Source of the DNA: an uncultured Clostridium sp.
GTDB taxonomy: Bacteria; Bacillota; Clostridia; Clostridiales; Clostridiaceae
DNA length: 64,000 nt
Assembly (NCBI RefSeq): GCF_900769625.1
Contig: NZ_CAAGHK010000082.1
Location: forward strand, 7,965-71,964
Reading direction: 5' to 3'
Of this stretch, positions 9,226-18,223 are shown piece after piece. Positions within the stretch are counted from its first letter, which is position 1. Each line of letters opens with the position of its first letter. The translations under genes were made by a program, and so were the position numbers. The notes under the pieces were generated by a model. It searched no databases and was not told the origin of the DNA. It saw only the letters and a program-made list of their open reading frames with translations.

Positions 9226-9912
9226 TTAATCCTCAAATATTAATCCATTTTCAATTTTACCAGAATTCATAGAAACTATTCTATCACTTACATTTTTAGC
9301 AAAATCCATATCATGTGTTATTATCATCATGCTCATTCCTTTTTGGCTTAAACTCCTGATTAAATTTGCAACTTCTCCTGTAAGACCTGGATCTAAAGCC
9401 GAAGTAGGTTCATCAAAACACATTATCTTAGGTTCGAGAACAAGTGCTCTGCCGATTGCAACTCTCTGCTTCTGACCACCAGATAATTCGCATGGATAAT
9501 TATCTTTCTTTTGCAGTAATCCAAGAAATCCAAGAGTTTCTTCTGCCTTCTTAATCGCTTCTTTTTTTGACATTCCAAGAACTCTCTGAGGTGCTTCAAT
9601 TAAATTTTCAATAACGCTCATATGTGGGAAGAGATTAAAATTCTGAAATACAAGACCGATATCTTTTCTTATTTCTCTAAGTGTATTTTTATCCACATAC
9701 TTACCATCTTTACAGAGAGTTTTGCCGTTGATTTCGATATCACCCTCATCACAATGTTCCAATGCATTGACACATCTCAAAAATGTAGTTTTTCCACCTC
9801 CTGAATGTCCAACAACAACTACTATTTCGCCTTCTTTTATTTCAAGATTTACACCTTTTAATACTTCAGTATCTCCAAAACTTTTTTTAACATTACTTAC
9901 CTTAAGCATCAT
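9226..9912 (-). CDS. Polar amino acid ABC transporter, ATP-binding protein
   Basis: The 228-residue ATPase has Walker A GHSGGGKTT (about 35-43), signature LSGGQKQR, Walker B followed by DEPTSALDP, and an H-loop His (ITHDMDF). The sequence is closest to the GlnQ/HisP class that powers uptake of polar amino acids. The start ATG at 9912 follows AGGAGG that overlaps the permease stop region, so the two genes are coupled. It ends the three-gene operon binding protein, permease, ATPase. Confidence 0.93.
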   Translation of the reverse strand: MMLKVSNVKKSFGDTEVLKGVNLEIKEGEIVVVVGHSGGGKTTFLRCVNALEHCDEGDIEINGKTLCKDGKYVDKNTLREIRKDIGLVFQNFNLFPHMSVIENLIEAPQRVLGMSKKEAIKKAEETLGFLGLLQKKDNYPCELSGGQKQRVAIGRALVLEPKIMCFDEPTSALDPGLTGEVANLIRSLSQKGMSMMIITHDMDFAKNVSDRIVSMNSGKIENGLIFED

Positions 9913-9921
9913 GTCATCCTC

Positions 9922-10563
9922 CTATTTATAGTAATCATATCTATGTTCAATCTTTTTAAGTACTTTACTTAAAATTCCGATGACTATTAAATACACTGCA
10001 CCTACTACTATAAGAGGTAATAATGAAACATCTCTGTTTGATGCAATCTGACCTATTTTTAGCAATTCATCCATCCCTACTATATAAACCAGTGATGTAT
10101 CTTTTACTAATGTAGTTATTTCATTAGCAACTGGTGGAAGTACAGTTTTAAATGCCTGCGGTAATATTATTCTGAAAAAAGTATCCTTAGGTGTAATTCC
10201 TAAAACTTCTGCCGCTTCAATCTGTCCTTCATCGATAGCCTGTATTCCTGCTCTGAAAATCTCTCCAAAATATGCACCATAATTTAAAGTAAAAGCTATA
10301 ATCGATGCTGGAAATCTATCAAACCTTACGCCTACAAAAGGAAGTCCGAAATATATAACAACAATCTGTAGCAATAAAGGAGTACCTCTCATTATAAGAA
10401 CATATGCCCCGCTCAACTTACTTAATATTACCAATTTCGATGTCCTCATCAATCCTACAATTATTCCAAGTGGAATAGATAATACTAATGTTAGTATAAA
10501 AATTTCTAAAGTTACTTTTAATCCTTCTAATACCTGGGGCATCAGTCCTAATACATAATCCAC
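9922..10563 (-). CDS. Polar amino acid ABC transporter, permease
   Basis: The 213-residue inner-membrane protein has about five membrane helices and the cytoplasmic EAA loop (EAAEVLGITPKDTFFRIILPQAF, about 136-158) that docks with the ATPase. It is of the HisM/GlnP type that works as a homodimer. The N-terminal MDYVLGLMPQVLEGLKVTLEIF is typical of the family. It lies between the binding protein and the ATPase gene. Confidence 0.93.
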   Translation of the reverse strand: MDYVLGLMPQVLEGLKVTLEIFILTLVLSIPLGIIVGLMRTSKLVILSKLSGAYVLIMRGTPLLLQIVVIYFGLPFVGVRFDRFPASIIAFTLNYGAYFGEIFRAGIQAIDEGQIEAAEVLGITPKDTFFRIILPQAFKTVLPPVANEITTLVKDTSLVYIVGMDELLKIGQIASNRDVSLLPLIVVGAVYLIVIGILSKVLKKIEHRYDYYK

Positions 10564-10626
10564 ATTTACTCCTCCTCACTCAGTTCTATAAATACTTATA
10601 GATAACAAACACTGTTCTTTAAAATG

Positions 10627-11454
10627 CTATTTTATCACTATATCTTCATTAAACCACTTTTCAGATATCTTTGTAGCTTCTCCATCTTCAATAACTTCAT
10701 CTAAAGCTTTATTAAATGCTTCTACAAACTTAGTATCACCTTTTCTCATTCCCACACCGTACTGTTCGTCTCCAAAATTATCAGTTAATATTTTATACTT
10801 TTCTTCGCCTCTTGCTTTTATATAATATCTTGCTAATATTTCATCAACAACTATTGCATCAAGTCTTCTGCTTTCTAAATCCATTAACGCTTTATTATTA
10901 TCATCAAATGTAACTAAATTTCCACCATCGAAAGTACTCATTATATCTCCATCAGCTTCAACGGCATCAACTGCTGTTGACTGGTTTTGTGCTCCAACTT
11001 TCTTTCCAGCAAGATCACCTTTTGTATTAATAGGTGAATCTGCTAAAGTAACAATAATCTGGGTATTATTTAAATATGGCTTAGAAAATTCTACTTTTTC
11101 TTTTCTTTCATCATTGATAGAATATCCATTCCATATTAAATCAATATTTCCCCCATTAAGTTCTGTTTCTTTCATGCTCCAGTTTATAGCCTGGAATTTA
11201 ACCTTCTTATTTAATTTTTCACCAACTGCTTTTGCAAGTTCTACATCAAATCCTACTATTTCACCACTTTCATCCTTAAATCCCATAGGTACAAAAGTAT
11301 CATCAAGCCCTATTACTAATTCCTCTTTATCCAAAGTGCTTGTATTGATTGTACTTGAATCATTCTTCGCATTTCCGCATCCTAATGCAGTTATTCCCAT
11401 AGCTGTTACTATTCCTGCAATTACTATTTTTTTAATAAGTCTATTTATCTTCAT
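10627..11454 (-). CDS. Polar amino acid ABC transporter, substrate-binding lipoprotein
   Basis: A 275-residue solute-binding protein of family 3. The N-terminus is a lipoprotein signal with lipobox ITALGC, so the mature protein is anchored at Cys26. The body begins with the family pattern ELVIGLDDTFVPMGFKDESGEIVGFDVELAKAVG-like segment (about residues 45-75). Which amino acid it binds cannot be told from sequence; cystine, glutamine and arginine are all possible. It is the first gene of the operon and has a palindromic site in its promoter region. Confidence 0.92.
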   Translation of the reverse strand: MKINRLIKKIVIAGIVTAMGITALGCGNAKNDSSTINTSTLDKEELVIGLDDTFVPMGFKDESGEIVGFDVELAKAVGEKLNKKVKFQAINWSMKETELNGGNIDLIWNGYSINDERKEKVEFSKPYLNNTQIIVTLADSPINTKGDLAGKKVGAQNQSTAVDAVEADGDIMSTFDGGNLVTFDDNNKALMDLESRRLDAIVVDEILARYYIKARGEEKYKILTDNFGDEQYGVGMRKGDTKFVEAFNKALDEVIEDGEATKISEKWFNEDIVIK

Positions 11455-11489
11455 AATATGCCCCCCTTGTTTAATCGCTTTTTCTATTC

Positions 11490-11513
11490 ATTACTTTACC
11501 ATACTAAAGTAAT
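11490..11513 (-). promoter_or_regulatory. Palindromic operator-like site in ABC operon promoter
   Basis: ATTACTTTA and TAAAGTAAT are perfect 9-base inverted arms with a 6-base spacer. On the minus strand the downstream arm overlaps a possible -10 (TAAAGT), with TTGTAT 17 bases upstream. Symmetry and position suggest a repressor site; the regulator is unknown. Confidence 0.45.
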
Positions 11514-11609
11514 ATATACAAGCTTTTTTTCATTTTCTTTACTATTAATTATTCTATGTGAAATTATAAATTTGGTCTTTTCTATAATATGTATTATTTA
11601 ATATAAAAC

Positions 11610-11639
11610 AGACTGATTATAACTATCTATAACCAGTCT
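11610..11639 (-). terminator. Terminator of the coiled-coil lipoprotein gene
   Basis: On the minus strand a 12-bp stem (AGACTGGTTATA / TATAATCAGTCT, one G-U pair) is followed by TTTTATATT, 20 bases after the stop. Confidence 0.75.
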
Positions 11640-11659
11640 ATTTTAAAATCTTTTAAACT

Positions 11660-12175
11660 TTATTCACCAAATCTGTTTAATGCATTTTGCAGATTATCCA
11701 TATGAGATTTTAATTCATCAACATTATCTGATACTTTATCCTTGTCGATAGGACTTTCAAAATTATCTATCCTGTCTTTAGTATCCTCAGCTTTTTCCTT
11801 AAGTTCATCAATTTTCTCATTTAATTCGCCTATCTTATCTATAATATCTTCACTCTTAGTTTCAAGATCTGCATTGTCTATGGTATCCTTAAGCTCATCC
11901 ATTTTTTCATTCAGCTCATCTATCTTGTCTTTAGTTTCACTATCAGTATCGTCCAATTTATCACTGATTTCTGATGGAGTCGTCTTTAATTTATCCATTA
12001 AATCAGATACCTTATCTGATTTAAAAATTTCATTTACCTTATCACCTGATGGTTTTTCATCAGTATTTTCTTTTACTTCCAATATATAATCATCTTGAAG
12101 ATTTAAACTGCAGCTTATCATTGAAAATGGCAGCATGCATATTCCACATATTAAAATAATATTTTTTATTTTCAT
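11660..12175 (-). CDS. Coiled-coil lipoprotein of unknown function
   Basis: A 171-residue acidic protein with a lipoprotein signal (lipobox MISC, lipidated Cys22). From about residue 50 to the end it is almost all charged heptads: repeated units such as KIDELNEKMDELKDTID and KIGELNEKIDELKEKAED, so a long alpha-helical coiled coil on the outer face of the membrane is expected. There are no cysteines after the lipobox and no catalytic motif. It is monocistronic. I do not recognise a named family, and a function cannot be assigned. Confidence 0.75.
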   Translation of the reverse strand: MKIKNIILICGICMLPFSMISCSLNLQDDYILEVKENTDEKPSGDKVNEIFKSDKVSDLMDKLKTTPSEISDKLDDTDSETKDKIDELNEKMDELKDTIDNADLETKSEDIIDKIGELNEKIDELKEKAEDTKDRIDNFESPIDKDKVSDNVDELKSHMDNLQNALNRFGE

Positions 12176-12385
12176 AATTTCACCTCAGCTAGTTTTTTGT
12201 ACTGATAAGTATATATTAATACTTTTCTTCATATTATGCAATTAAACAACAAATAAAAAATCAAACAGAGCTTATATAAGCATATATCAGTTTTATTTTA
12301 TTTACCACAAAATTCAATTTACAATTAATAGTAAATGGCTAATAATGAAAAAACATCCTAAAATTTAATTAGTTAAATATAAAAT

Positions 12386-12424
12386 AAGGACAAACTAAAT
12401 ACTTTCTTGTATCAGTTTATCCTT
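12386..12424 (-). terminator. Terminator of the NfeD/SPFH operon
   Basis: AAGGATAAACT and AGTTTGTCCTT on the minus strand pair over 11 bases (one G-U), followed by TATTTTATATTT, 22 bases after the SPFH gene stop. Confidence 0.7.
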
Positions 12425-12446
12425 TTAAAACTTATTTAAAATATAA

Positions 12447-13397
12447 CTACTCTGATTTTTTAATATCTTTTAATGTATCAGCAATAGCTGCTATGCTACC
12501 TAATGAAGATAAAGTTTCATTTGGAAGTATTAGTTTGTTAGCAGGATTATTGGCCATTTCTTTAAGAGCTTCAACCTGTTTCAATGCGATAACTCTTTCA
12601 TCAGTTCCAGAATCAATTATCGCTTTATTGACCTTCATAATTGCTTCTGATTCAGCTATTGCAATCTGTTCAATAGCCTTAGCTTTACCTTCTGCTTCTA
12701 ATAACTGAGATTCTCTAAGACCTTCTGCTCTTCTTATATTCGCTTCCTTCTCAGCTTCTGCTTTTAATATCTGAGATCTCTTTTCACCTTCTGCCTTTTC
12801 TACCTGTGACTGTCTTAAACCTTCTGCCTGAAGAATCATTGCTCTCTTATCTCTTTCAGCCTTCATCTGTTTTTCCATTGCCTGTTGTATTTCAGCAGGT
12901 GGCACGATATTTTTAATTTCTACAGATAATATTTTAATACCATAAGCATCTGTAACTTCATCGATTATTGTAAGTAAATCCTGATTTATAGTATCTCTTC
13001 CTGATAACACTTCATCTAAAGTCATGTTACCTATAATATTTCTTATGTTTGTTGTTGCTGAATATACAATACCAGCTTTATAGTCTTCTATATTATATAC
13101 TGCATCTCTTGGATTTAATAATTTGTAAAATATAACATTATCAACTGAGATTTTTACGTTATCTTTAGTGATAACTGATTGTGGTGGTACATCTAATATT
13201 TGTTGTTTTGTTGATACTCTCTTTCTGACAAAATCAACAAATGGAATTATAAAATGCCACCCTGGTTCAAGGACTCTGTCAAATTGTCCAAACCTTTCTA
13301 CAACATATAAATAACCTGTATTTACAATTTTGATTGATGATAATATTACCATTACTACAATAAATAATATTACTCCTATAATTATTTTTGCTATCAT
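12447..13397 (-). CDS. SPFH/stomatin-family membrane protein (QmcA-like)
   Basis: The 316-residue protein has an N-terminal membrane anchor (about 3-22), then an SPFH/band-7 domain starting near NTGYLYVVERFGQFDRVLEPGWHF (about 25-180), then a long Ala/Glu-rich coiled coil with repeated AEG(x)R units (about 190-250). Such proteins oligomerise in membrane microdomains. The start ATG at 13397 follows GAGGAGG that lies inside the last codons of the upstream NfeD gene, two bases after its stop, so translation is coupled. Pairing with NfeD is the normal arrangement for this family. Confidence 0.93.
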   Translation of the reverse strand: MIAKIIIGVILFIVVMVILSSIKIVNTGYLYVVERFGQFDRVLEPGWHFIIPFVDFVRKRVSTKQQILDVPPQSVITKDNVKISVDNVIFYKLLNPRDAVYNIEDYKAGIVYSATTNIRNIIGNMTLDEVLSGRDTINQDLLTIIDEVTDAYGIKILSVEIKNIVPPAEIQQAMEKQMKAERDKRAMILQAEGLRQSQVEKAEGEKRSQILKAEAEKEANIRRAEGLRESQLLEAEGKAKAIEQIAIAESEAIMKVNKAIIDSGTDERVIALKQVEALKEMANNPANKLILPNETLSSLGSIAAIADTLKDIKKSE

Positions 13398-13399
13398 AT

Positions 13400-13831
13400 T
13401 TATTCCTCCTCAACCTTCTTAATTAAAAACTTTATTCCATCTATACCGGTAATTTCAAATTTATCTCCAGGTTCTATTATTATACCTGTATTTACTACTG
13501 TCCAATATTCTCCTCCAATTTTTAACTGACCTTTATCTTTTATTTCCTTATCAGATTCAATAACTTTTCCTATATAGTTTTCTTCCATAAGCGGCGTTCT
13601 TGTGAATCCTTTTTTAAACTTTTTCTTCAGCCATGGATATCCTGCTGCTATTGATATTATATTCACAATTGAAAATACTATAACCTGTACTGCAATACTA
13701 GTTTCCATAGAAGCACATATTGCAGCTGCAACAGCACCAGCAGAAAGTAGTACAAAACAGAAGCTGCTTGATAATATATCAATTGCAAAGACACCTATTC
13801 CCACAAGTATCCAAATAATAACTGATTCCAT
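13400..13831 (-). CDS. NfeD-family membrane protein
   Basis: The 143-residue protein has an N-terminal hydrophobic block of several helices (about 1-75) and a C-terminal OB-fold-like domain (about 85-143, with YIGKVIESDKEIKDKGQLKIGGEYW near its start), the short NfeD type that partners SPFH proteins. The start chosen is the ATG at 13831, behind AGGAGGGGG; a GTG at 13891 in frame lacks a ribosome site and would add 20 polar residues before the first membrane helix. Confidence 0.9.
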   Translation of the reverse strand: MESVIIWILVGIGVFAIDILSSSFCFVLLSAGAVAAAICASMETSIAVQVIVFSIVNIISIAAGYPWLKKKFKKGFTRTPLMEENYIGKVIESDKEIKDKGQLKIGGEYWTVVNTGIIIEPGDKFEITGIDGIKFLIKKVEEE

Positions 13832-13940
13832 ATCTATCCCCCTCCTTTTATTATATACTTCTTTTTTAAATTTATTGGTGTTATTTTCCACTTTTATTAT
13901 ACAGTATATTCAAATATATTTCAAGTTATTTTTTATTATA

Positions 13941-13965
13941 AAAAGAGTTATAAAATAACTCTTTT
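13941..13965. terminator. Symmetrical terminator-like hairpin upstream of nfeD
   Basis: AAAAGAGTTAT and ATAACTCTTTT form a perfect 11-bp stem with a 3-base loop and T runs in both directions. It lies between the divergent nfeD and nadE genes, so it is not downstream of a known gene; it may end a short transcript or act as an attenuator for nfeD. Confidence 0.45.
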
Positions 13966-14088
13966 TGTTGTTTCATTTAAAACCTTGCTTTTCACTATAT
14001 TACTTACATATGTAACTTACATAATCCTCCCATCTACTTTAATAATAGATAACATTACGCCTATCATTATTTTCAATTTGCAAAAAAT

Positions 14089-14167
14089 GTTGATAGTTTA
14101 TTATATTGACGCTATCAACTAAAAATATTAATATTAAATGAAAAAGAATAATATTTTTTCATTTAAT
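14089..14167. other. Two hairpins in the nfeD-nadE intergenic region
   Basis: GTTGATAG (14089-14096) pairs with CTATCAAC (14112-14119), and ATTAAATGAAAAA (14133-14145) pairs perfectly with its mate at 14155-14167. The 490-base region between nfeD and nadE has no coding frame. The hairpins could be part of a nadE leader or of a small RNA; no known riboswitch class is recognisable. Confidence 0.4.
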
Positions 14168-14320
14168 ATCAGTAATAAGAATATTCTTCTTGATAATCGT
14201 TTTAGTTTTTATATTTAATTTTTAAAGAGGATATATTTCTTATGTTGAGCAAAATATATTCATATATAACTAATTAAAACATTGAGAAAACTTAGCATAG
14301 AAAATATAAGGAGTGATAAT

Positions 14321-16219
14321 ATGGATTTTATTAAAGTTGCAGCAGCATGTCCAAATACACGTGTAAGCGATGTCGATTATAATATTGAAAATATTTTAAT
14401 TTGTATAAATGAAGCAGTAGAAAAAAACTGTAAATTTATAGTTTTTCCTGAACTTTGCGTTACATCTTATACATGTGGAGATTTGTTTCTTCAAGAGCAT
14501 CTTTTAAGGAAAGCTGATGAAGGTATTGAAGCACTTTTAAACAGTACCAAAGATTTAGATATGCTTATTGCTGTAGGTTCTACTCTTGTAACAGGAAACA
14601 CGCTATATAATTGTGCATACCTTTTATTTAAAGGAAAAATCCTCGGCATAGTGCCAAAATCTTATATACCTAACTATAGTGAGTTCTATGAGAAAAGATG
14701 GTTTACTGAAGGAATTTCTATTACCAATCAAAAAGTAGACCTGTCTTTCCAAAAAGACATACCATTTGGAACAGATTTAATTTTCTCATCAAACCTTGGC
14801 AACTTTGGTGTTGAAATATGTGAAGACTTATGGGTTACAATACCACCAAGTTCTTATCTTTCACTTATGGGTGCACATATAATCGGTAACCTATCTGCTT
14901 CAAATGAATTAGTAAGTAAAGCTGATTACAGAAAAAGCTTGATTTCTAATCAAAGCGCACGTTCTATGTGTAGCTACATATATTCTTCAGCAGGTGTACA
15001 TGAATCCTCAACAGATGTATTATTCAGCGGTCATCTTCTGATAAGTGAGAATGGAACTTTATTAAAAGAAAATAAAAGATTCCAGAGAGACAATGAAGTT
15101 ATTTACAGCGATGTAGATTTATTCAGACTAAAAGCAGAAAGAATGAAAAATTTAAGCTTCAGAGATGCATCTAAATTCATAAACAAAGTTCCTTCAATAG
15201 TAAAATTCGAATTTACAGATACTGCACTTAAGGACTTTGACAGATTTATTGATAAGCATCCTTTCGTTCCCTCTTCTGAACACGAAAGAGATTTAAGATG
15301 CAGAGAAATATTTAATATCCAAGCTGCAAGCCTTGCTAAAAGATTAGAACATACACATTCAGAAAAAGCTGTTGTCGGTATTTCAGGAGGACTTGACTCA
15401 ACTCTAGCTTTACTTGTTATTGTAAAAACATTTGAACTTTTAAATTTAGATAAACAGAATATTGTAACAATAACTATGCCTGGTTTCGGAACTACCGACA
15501 GGACATACAATAATGCTCTTGATCTCTGCCGAGAACTTGGAACTGATTTGAGAGAAATAAACATTGTCAAAGCAGCACTTCAGCATTTTGAAGATATAGG
15601 ACATGATAAAAATATTCATGATGTAACATACGAAAATGTTCAGGCAAGAGAAAGAACTCAAATATTAATGGACATTGCTAATAAAGAAAGAGGCCTTTTA
15701 ATAGGTACTGGTGATCTTTCTGAATTAGCCTTAGGATGGTGCACTTATAATGGGGACCATATGTCAATGTATTCTGTAAATCCATCAATTCCAAAGACAC
15801 TTGTGAGATATCTTGTTAAATACGTAGCCCAAAATGAATCTAATGCAATAGTAAGCGATACTTTAATGGATATACTTGATACTCCAGTAAGTCCTGAACT
15901 GCTTCCTAAAGATTCAAATGGTGAAATTGCACAGAAAACCGAAGATATCGTAGGACCTTATGAACTTCATGATTTCTTCTTATATCATTTTATAAAACAT
16001 GGTTCTACAAAAGAAAGAATCCAATTCCTTGCAGAACATGCATTTAAAAATGATTACTCTCCAGAGGAAATTAAAAAATGGCTTGATAAATTTATGTACA
16101 GATTCTTTACTCAGCAGTTTAAGAGAAGTGCCCTTCCTGATGGTCCAAAAGTTGGAAGTATTTCTTTAAGTCCAAGAGGAGATTTCAGAATGCCTTCTGA
16201 TGCACAGCCTTGGAGCTGA
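14321..16219 (+). CDS. nadE: Glutamine-dependent NAD+ synthetase
   Basis: The enzyme makes NAD+ from deamido-NAD+, ATP and glutamine, the last step of NAD synthesis. The 632-residue chain has an N-terminal nitrilase-type glutaminase domain with the Glu-Lys-Cys triad visible (Glu in FPELCVTSY, Lys in GIVPKSYIPNY, Cys in GVEICEDLW), then an ATP-pyrophosphatase synthetase domain with the P-loop GISGGLDSTLAL and the GTGDLSELALGW segment. The start is the ATG at 14321 behind AAGGAGTG; a TTG further upstream at 14282 has no ribosome site. The gene stands alone, and a long structured region follows it. Confidence 0.96.
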   Translation: MDFIKVAAACPNTRVSDVDYNIENILICINEAVEKNCKFIVFPELCVTSYTCGDLFLQEHLLRKADEGIEALLNSTKDLDMLIAVGSTLVTGNTLYNCAYLLFKGKILGIVPKSYIPNYSEFYEKRWFTEGISITNQKVDLSFQKDIPFGTDLIFSSNLGNFGVEICEDLWVTIPPSSYLSLMGAHIIGNLSASNELVSKADYRKSLISNQSARSMCSYIYSSAGVHESSTDVLFSGHLLISENGTLLKENKRFQRDNEVIYSDVDLFRLKAERMKNLSFRDASKFINKVPSIVKFEFTDTALKDFDRFIDKHPFVPSSEHERDLRCREIFNIQAASLAKRLEHTHSEKAVVGISGGLDSTLALLVIVKTFELLNLDKQNIVTITMPGFGTTDRTYNNALDLCRELGTDLREINIVKAALQHFEDIGHDKNIHDVTYENVQARERTQILMDIANKERGLLIGTGDLSELALGWCTYNGDHMSMYSVNPSIPKTLVRYLVKYVAQNESNAIVSDTLMDILDTPVSPELLPKDSNGEIAQKTEDIVGPYELHDFFLYHFIKHGSTKERIQFLAEHAFKNDYSPEEIKKWLDKFMYRFFTQQFKRSALPDGPKVGSISLSPRGDFRMPSDAQPWS

Positions 16220-16297
16220 TTCAAATTCAACTAATAATAAACATCTAAATATATCATGATTGCATTGAATTAAATATCTTTTATGCAGCCATAAACG

Positions 16298-16385
16298 GAT
16301 TCATTTAACGCTAAAGTATATATGAAGTGTTGTTTAATATAACTCCATATACTCTGCACAAATGAATCTTTTATTTATTTTTCAA
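16298..16385 (+). terminator. Long structured terminator-like element after nadE
   Basis: GATTCATTT (16298-16306) pairs with AAATGAATC (16360-16368). Inside, AGTATAT pairs with ATATACT, and a further small stem GTTGT / ATAAC caps it. TTTTATTTATTTTT follows directly. The shape is a terminator with an unusually long, bulged stem, about 80 bases after the nadE stop. It could also be the 3' end of a small RNA. Confidence 0.55.
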
Positions 16386-16500
16386 TACAACTGTATAATT
16401 TTATAAATGAAATTAAAATATAAATAATTACATTATGATTTTTACCTTTTTTAATAATAAAGAACTATAATTACTTTTAATAAATATACAATTTAACCAA

Positions 16501-16540
16501 TAAAACCATTTTATTATTTTAAAATAATAAAATGGTTTTA
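16501..16540. repeat. Perfect 40-base palindrome between nadE and ilvE
   Basis: Two 20-base arms (starting TAAAACCATT and ending AATGGTTTTA) are exact reverse complements with no spacer. No T-tract follows. The surrounding 16386-16662 stretch has no coding frame. It may be a bidirectional terminator or protein-binding palindrome. Confidence 0.6.
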
Positions 16541-16662
16541 TTGAGTATATATTAATATTTTATCACTTTTTATGCTGAATTGTAGAATTTTTTTCCAATT
16601 AGTGCTAAAATATATGTTATCGAATAACTTGGCAATAAGCCTAAAGATATGGAGGAATTAAA

Positions 16663-17691
16663 ATGGGGAAAAAAGCTGATATAGACTGGGGTAAATTAGG
16701 ATTTAGTTACTTAAAGACAGATTATCGTTATATTTCAGTCTGGAAAGATGGAAAATGGGATGAGGGTAAACTTACAACAGATAATACTCTTCATATAAGC
16801 GAGGCATCACCTGTTCTTCATTATGGACAAAGCTGCTTTGAAGGATTAAAAGCATACACTACAAAAGAAGGCAAGATTCAATTATTCAGACCTAATAGAA
16901 ATGCTGCTCGTATGAATGAAAGCTGTGACAGACTTCTTATGCCACACGTTCCTGAAGAAAAATTCATCGATGCATGTATGCAGGTTGTAAAAGCTAACGA
17001 AAAGTATGTACCACCATACGGAACTGGTGCAACATTATATATAAGACCTATCTTAATGGGTGTTGGAGATAACATAGGTGTTAAGCCTGCTACAGAATAT
17101 ATCTTTACAGTATTCTGTATGCCAGTTGGACCTTACTTCTCAGGTGGATTAAAACCATGTAACTTTGTTGTACAAGATGAATATGACAGAGCTGCTCCTA
17201 AAGGAACTGGTAAACAAAAAGTTGGTGGTAACTATGCTGCTTCATTACAAGCTCATAAGATTGCTGCTGAAGGAGGATATGCTGATTGTATTTACTTAGA
17301 TCCAGCAACTCATACAAAAATTGATGAAGTTGGTGCTGCAAACTTTATAGGTATTACAAAGAAAGGTGAATTTGTAACTCCTAAGTCATCATCAATTTTA
17401 CCAAGTATCACAAAATACTCTTTATTATACATTGCGGAGCATTACTTAAATATGCCTGTGTTCGAAAGAGATGTTTTTGTAGACAAGCTTGATGAATTTG
17501 CTGAAGCAGGTGCATGTGGTACTGCTGCTGTTATAACTCCAATCGGTGCTATTGACTTCAAAGGCAAGAGAACTGTATTCCACAGCGAGACTGAAGTAGG
17601 ACCTACAATTGAAAAATTATATAATATACTTTATGGAATCCAGATGGGTGATGTTGAAGCTCCTGAAGGATGGATTTATGAAATAAAATAA
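16663..17691 (+). CDS. ilvE: Branched-chain amino acid aminotransferase
   Basis: This PLP enzyme transfers the amino group between glutamate and the 2-oxo acids of leucine, isoleucine and valine. The 342-residue chain is of the usual class IV aminotransferase length. Visible family features are the N-terminal LHYGQSCFEGLKAY, the ring around RPNRNAARMN, the lysine-bearing GGNYAASLQAHKIAAEGGYADCIYLD (Schiff-base Lys in AHK) and the late EAGACGTAAVITPIG. The start follows GGAGG by seven bases. A strong terminator follows, so the gene is monocistronic. Confidence 0.95.
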   Translation: MGKKADIDWGKLGFSYLKTDYRYISVWKDGKWDEGKLTTDNTLHISEASPVLHYGQSCFEGLKAYTTKEGKIQLFRPNRNAARMNESCDRLLMPHVPEEKFIDACMQVVKANEKYVPPYGTGATLYIRPILMGVGDNIGVKPATEYIFTVFCMPVGPYFSGGLKPCNFVVQDEYDRAAPKGTGKQKVGGNYAASLQAHKIAAEGGYADCIYLDPATHTKIDEVGAANFIGITKKGEFVTPKSSSILPSITKYSLLYIAEHYLNMPVFERDVFVDKLDEFAEAGACGTAAVITPIGAIDFKGKRTVFHSETEVGPTIEKLYNILYGIQMGDVEAPEGWIYEIK

Positions 17692-17708
17692 CATCTCTTA
17701 AAATTTTG

Positions 17709-17748
17709 AACCAGATATTCAGTCATTTCGAATATCTGGTTCCTTTTA
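17709..17748 (+). terminator. Terminator of ilvE
   Basis: AACCAGATATTC and GAATATCTGGTT form a perfect 12-bp stem with a 9-base loop, followed by CCTTTTATAT. It can also serve the convergent thioredoxin gene. Confidence 0.85.
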
Positions 17749-17782
17749 TATATATTAACCGTAAATTATCGTCATCCGCATT

Positions 17783-18097
17783 TTATAAATTATCATTTAT
17801 AACTTCCTTAATTATATCTTTAGGTACAAATCCCAATATCTCATCTACTTCTTTTCCATTCTTAAAAAAAATAAGCTTTGGTATACTTCTAATATCATAT
17901 CTGTTCGATGCTTTAGGATTATCATCTACATCTATTCTGACAATCTTAACATTTTTATTTTCCTTTGATATAGTTTCTAAAATCGGAGAAAGCATTTTAC
18001 ATGGTCCACACCAGGTTGCAAAAAAATCTACAATTACAAGTCTAGTGCTCATCAATACTTCACGAGTAAAATTATTATCATCCACAATTTTTATCAT
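17783..18097 (-). CDS. trxA: Thioredoxin
   Basis: A 104-residue cytoplasmic thiol-disulfide oxidoreductase of standard thioredoxin length. The active site is WCGPC (Cys30, Cys33) and the cis-Pro segment is SIPKLIFFKNGKEV. It lies convergent to ilvE and downstream of no close partner; no thioredoxin reductase gene is nearby in the window. Confidence 0.95.
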   Translation of the reverse strand: MIKIVDDNNFTREVLMSTRLVIVDFFATWCGPCKMLSPILETISKENKNVKIVRIDVDDNPKASNRYDIRSIPKLIFFKNGKEVDEILGFVPKDIIKEVINDNL

Positions 18098-18223
18098 AAT
18101 ATCCCTCTATTCACATAGCTTTATATTCAGATTGTTCTATAAGACTACAATTAATCTTTTTAATTTTTATCATGATATTATAATATTCCGATATCATTTT
18201 TTTGTTAATACTATAATTTCATG

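Noticed and set aside
11742..12089. Plus-strand frame rich in SSIFSF repeats
   Set aside because: It is the antisense of the coiled-coil lipoprotein; the repeats only mirror the heptads.
15103..15570. A 155-codon minus-strand frame inside nadE
   Set aside because: It lies wholly within a clear nadE coding region and has Ser/Leu-rich antisense composition.
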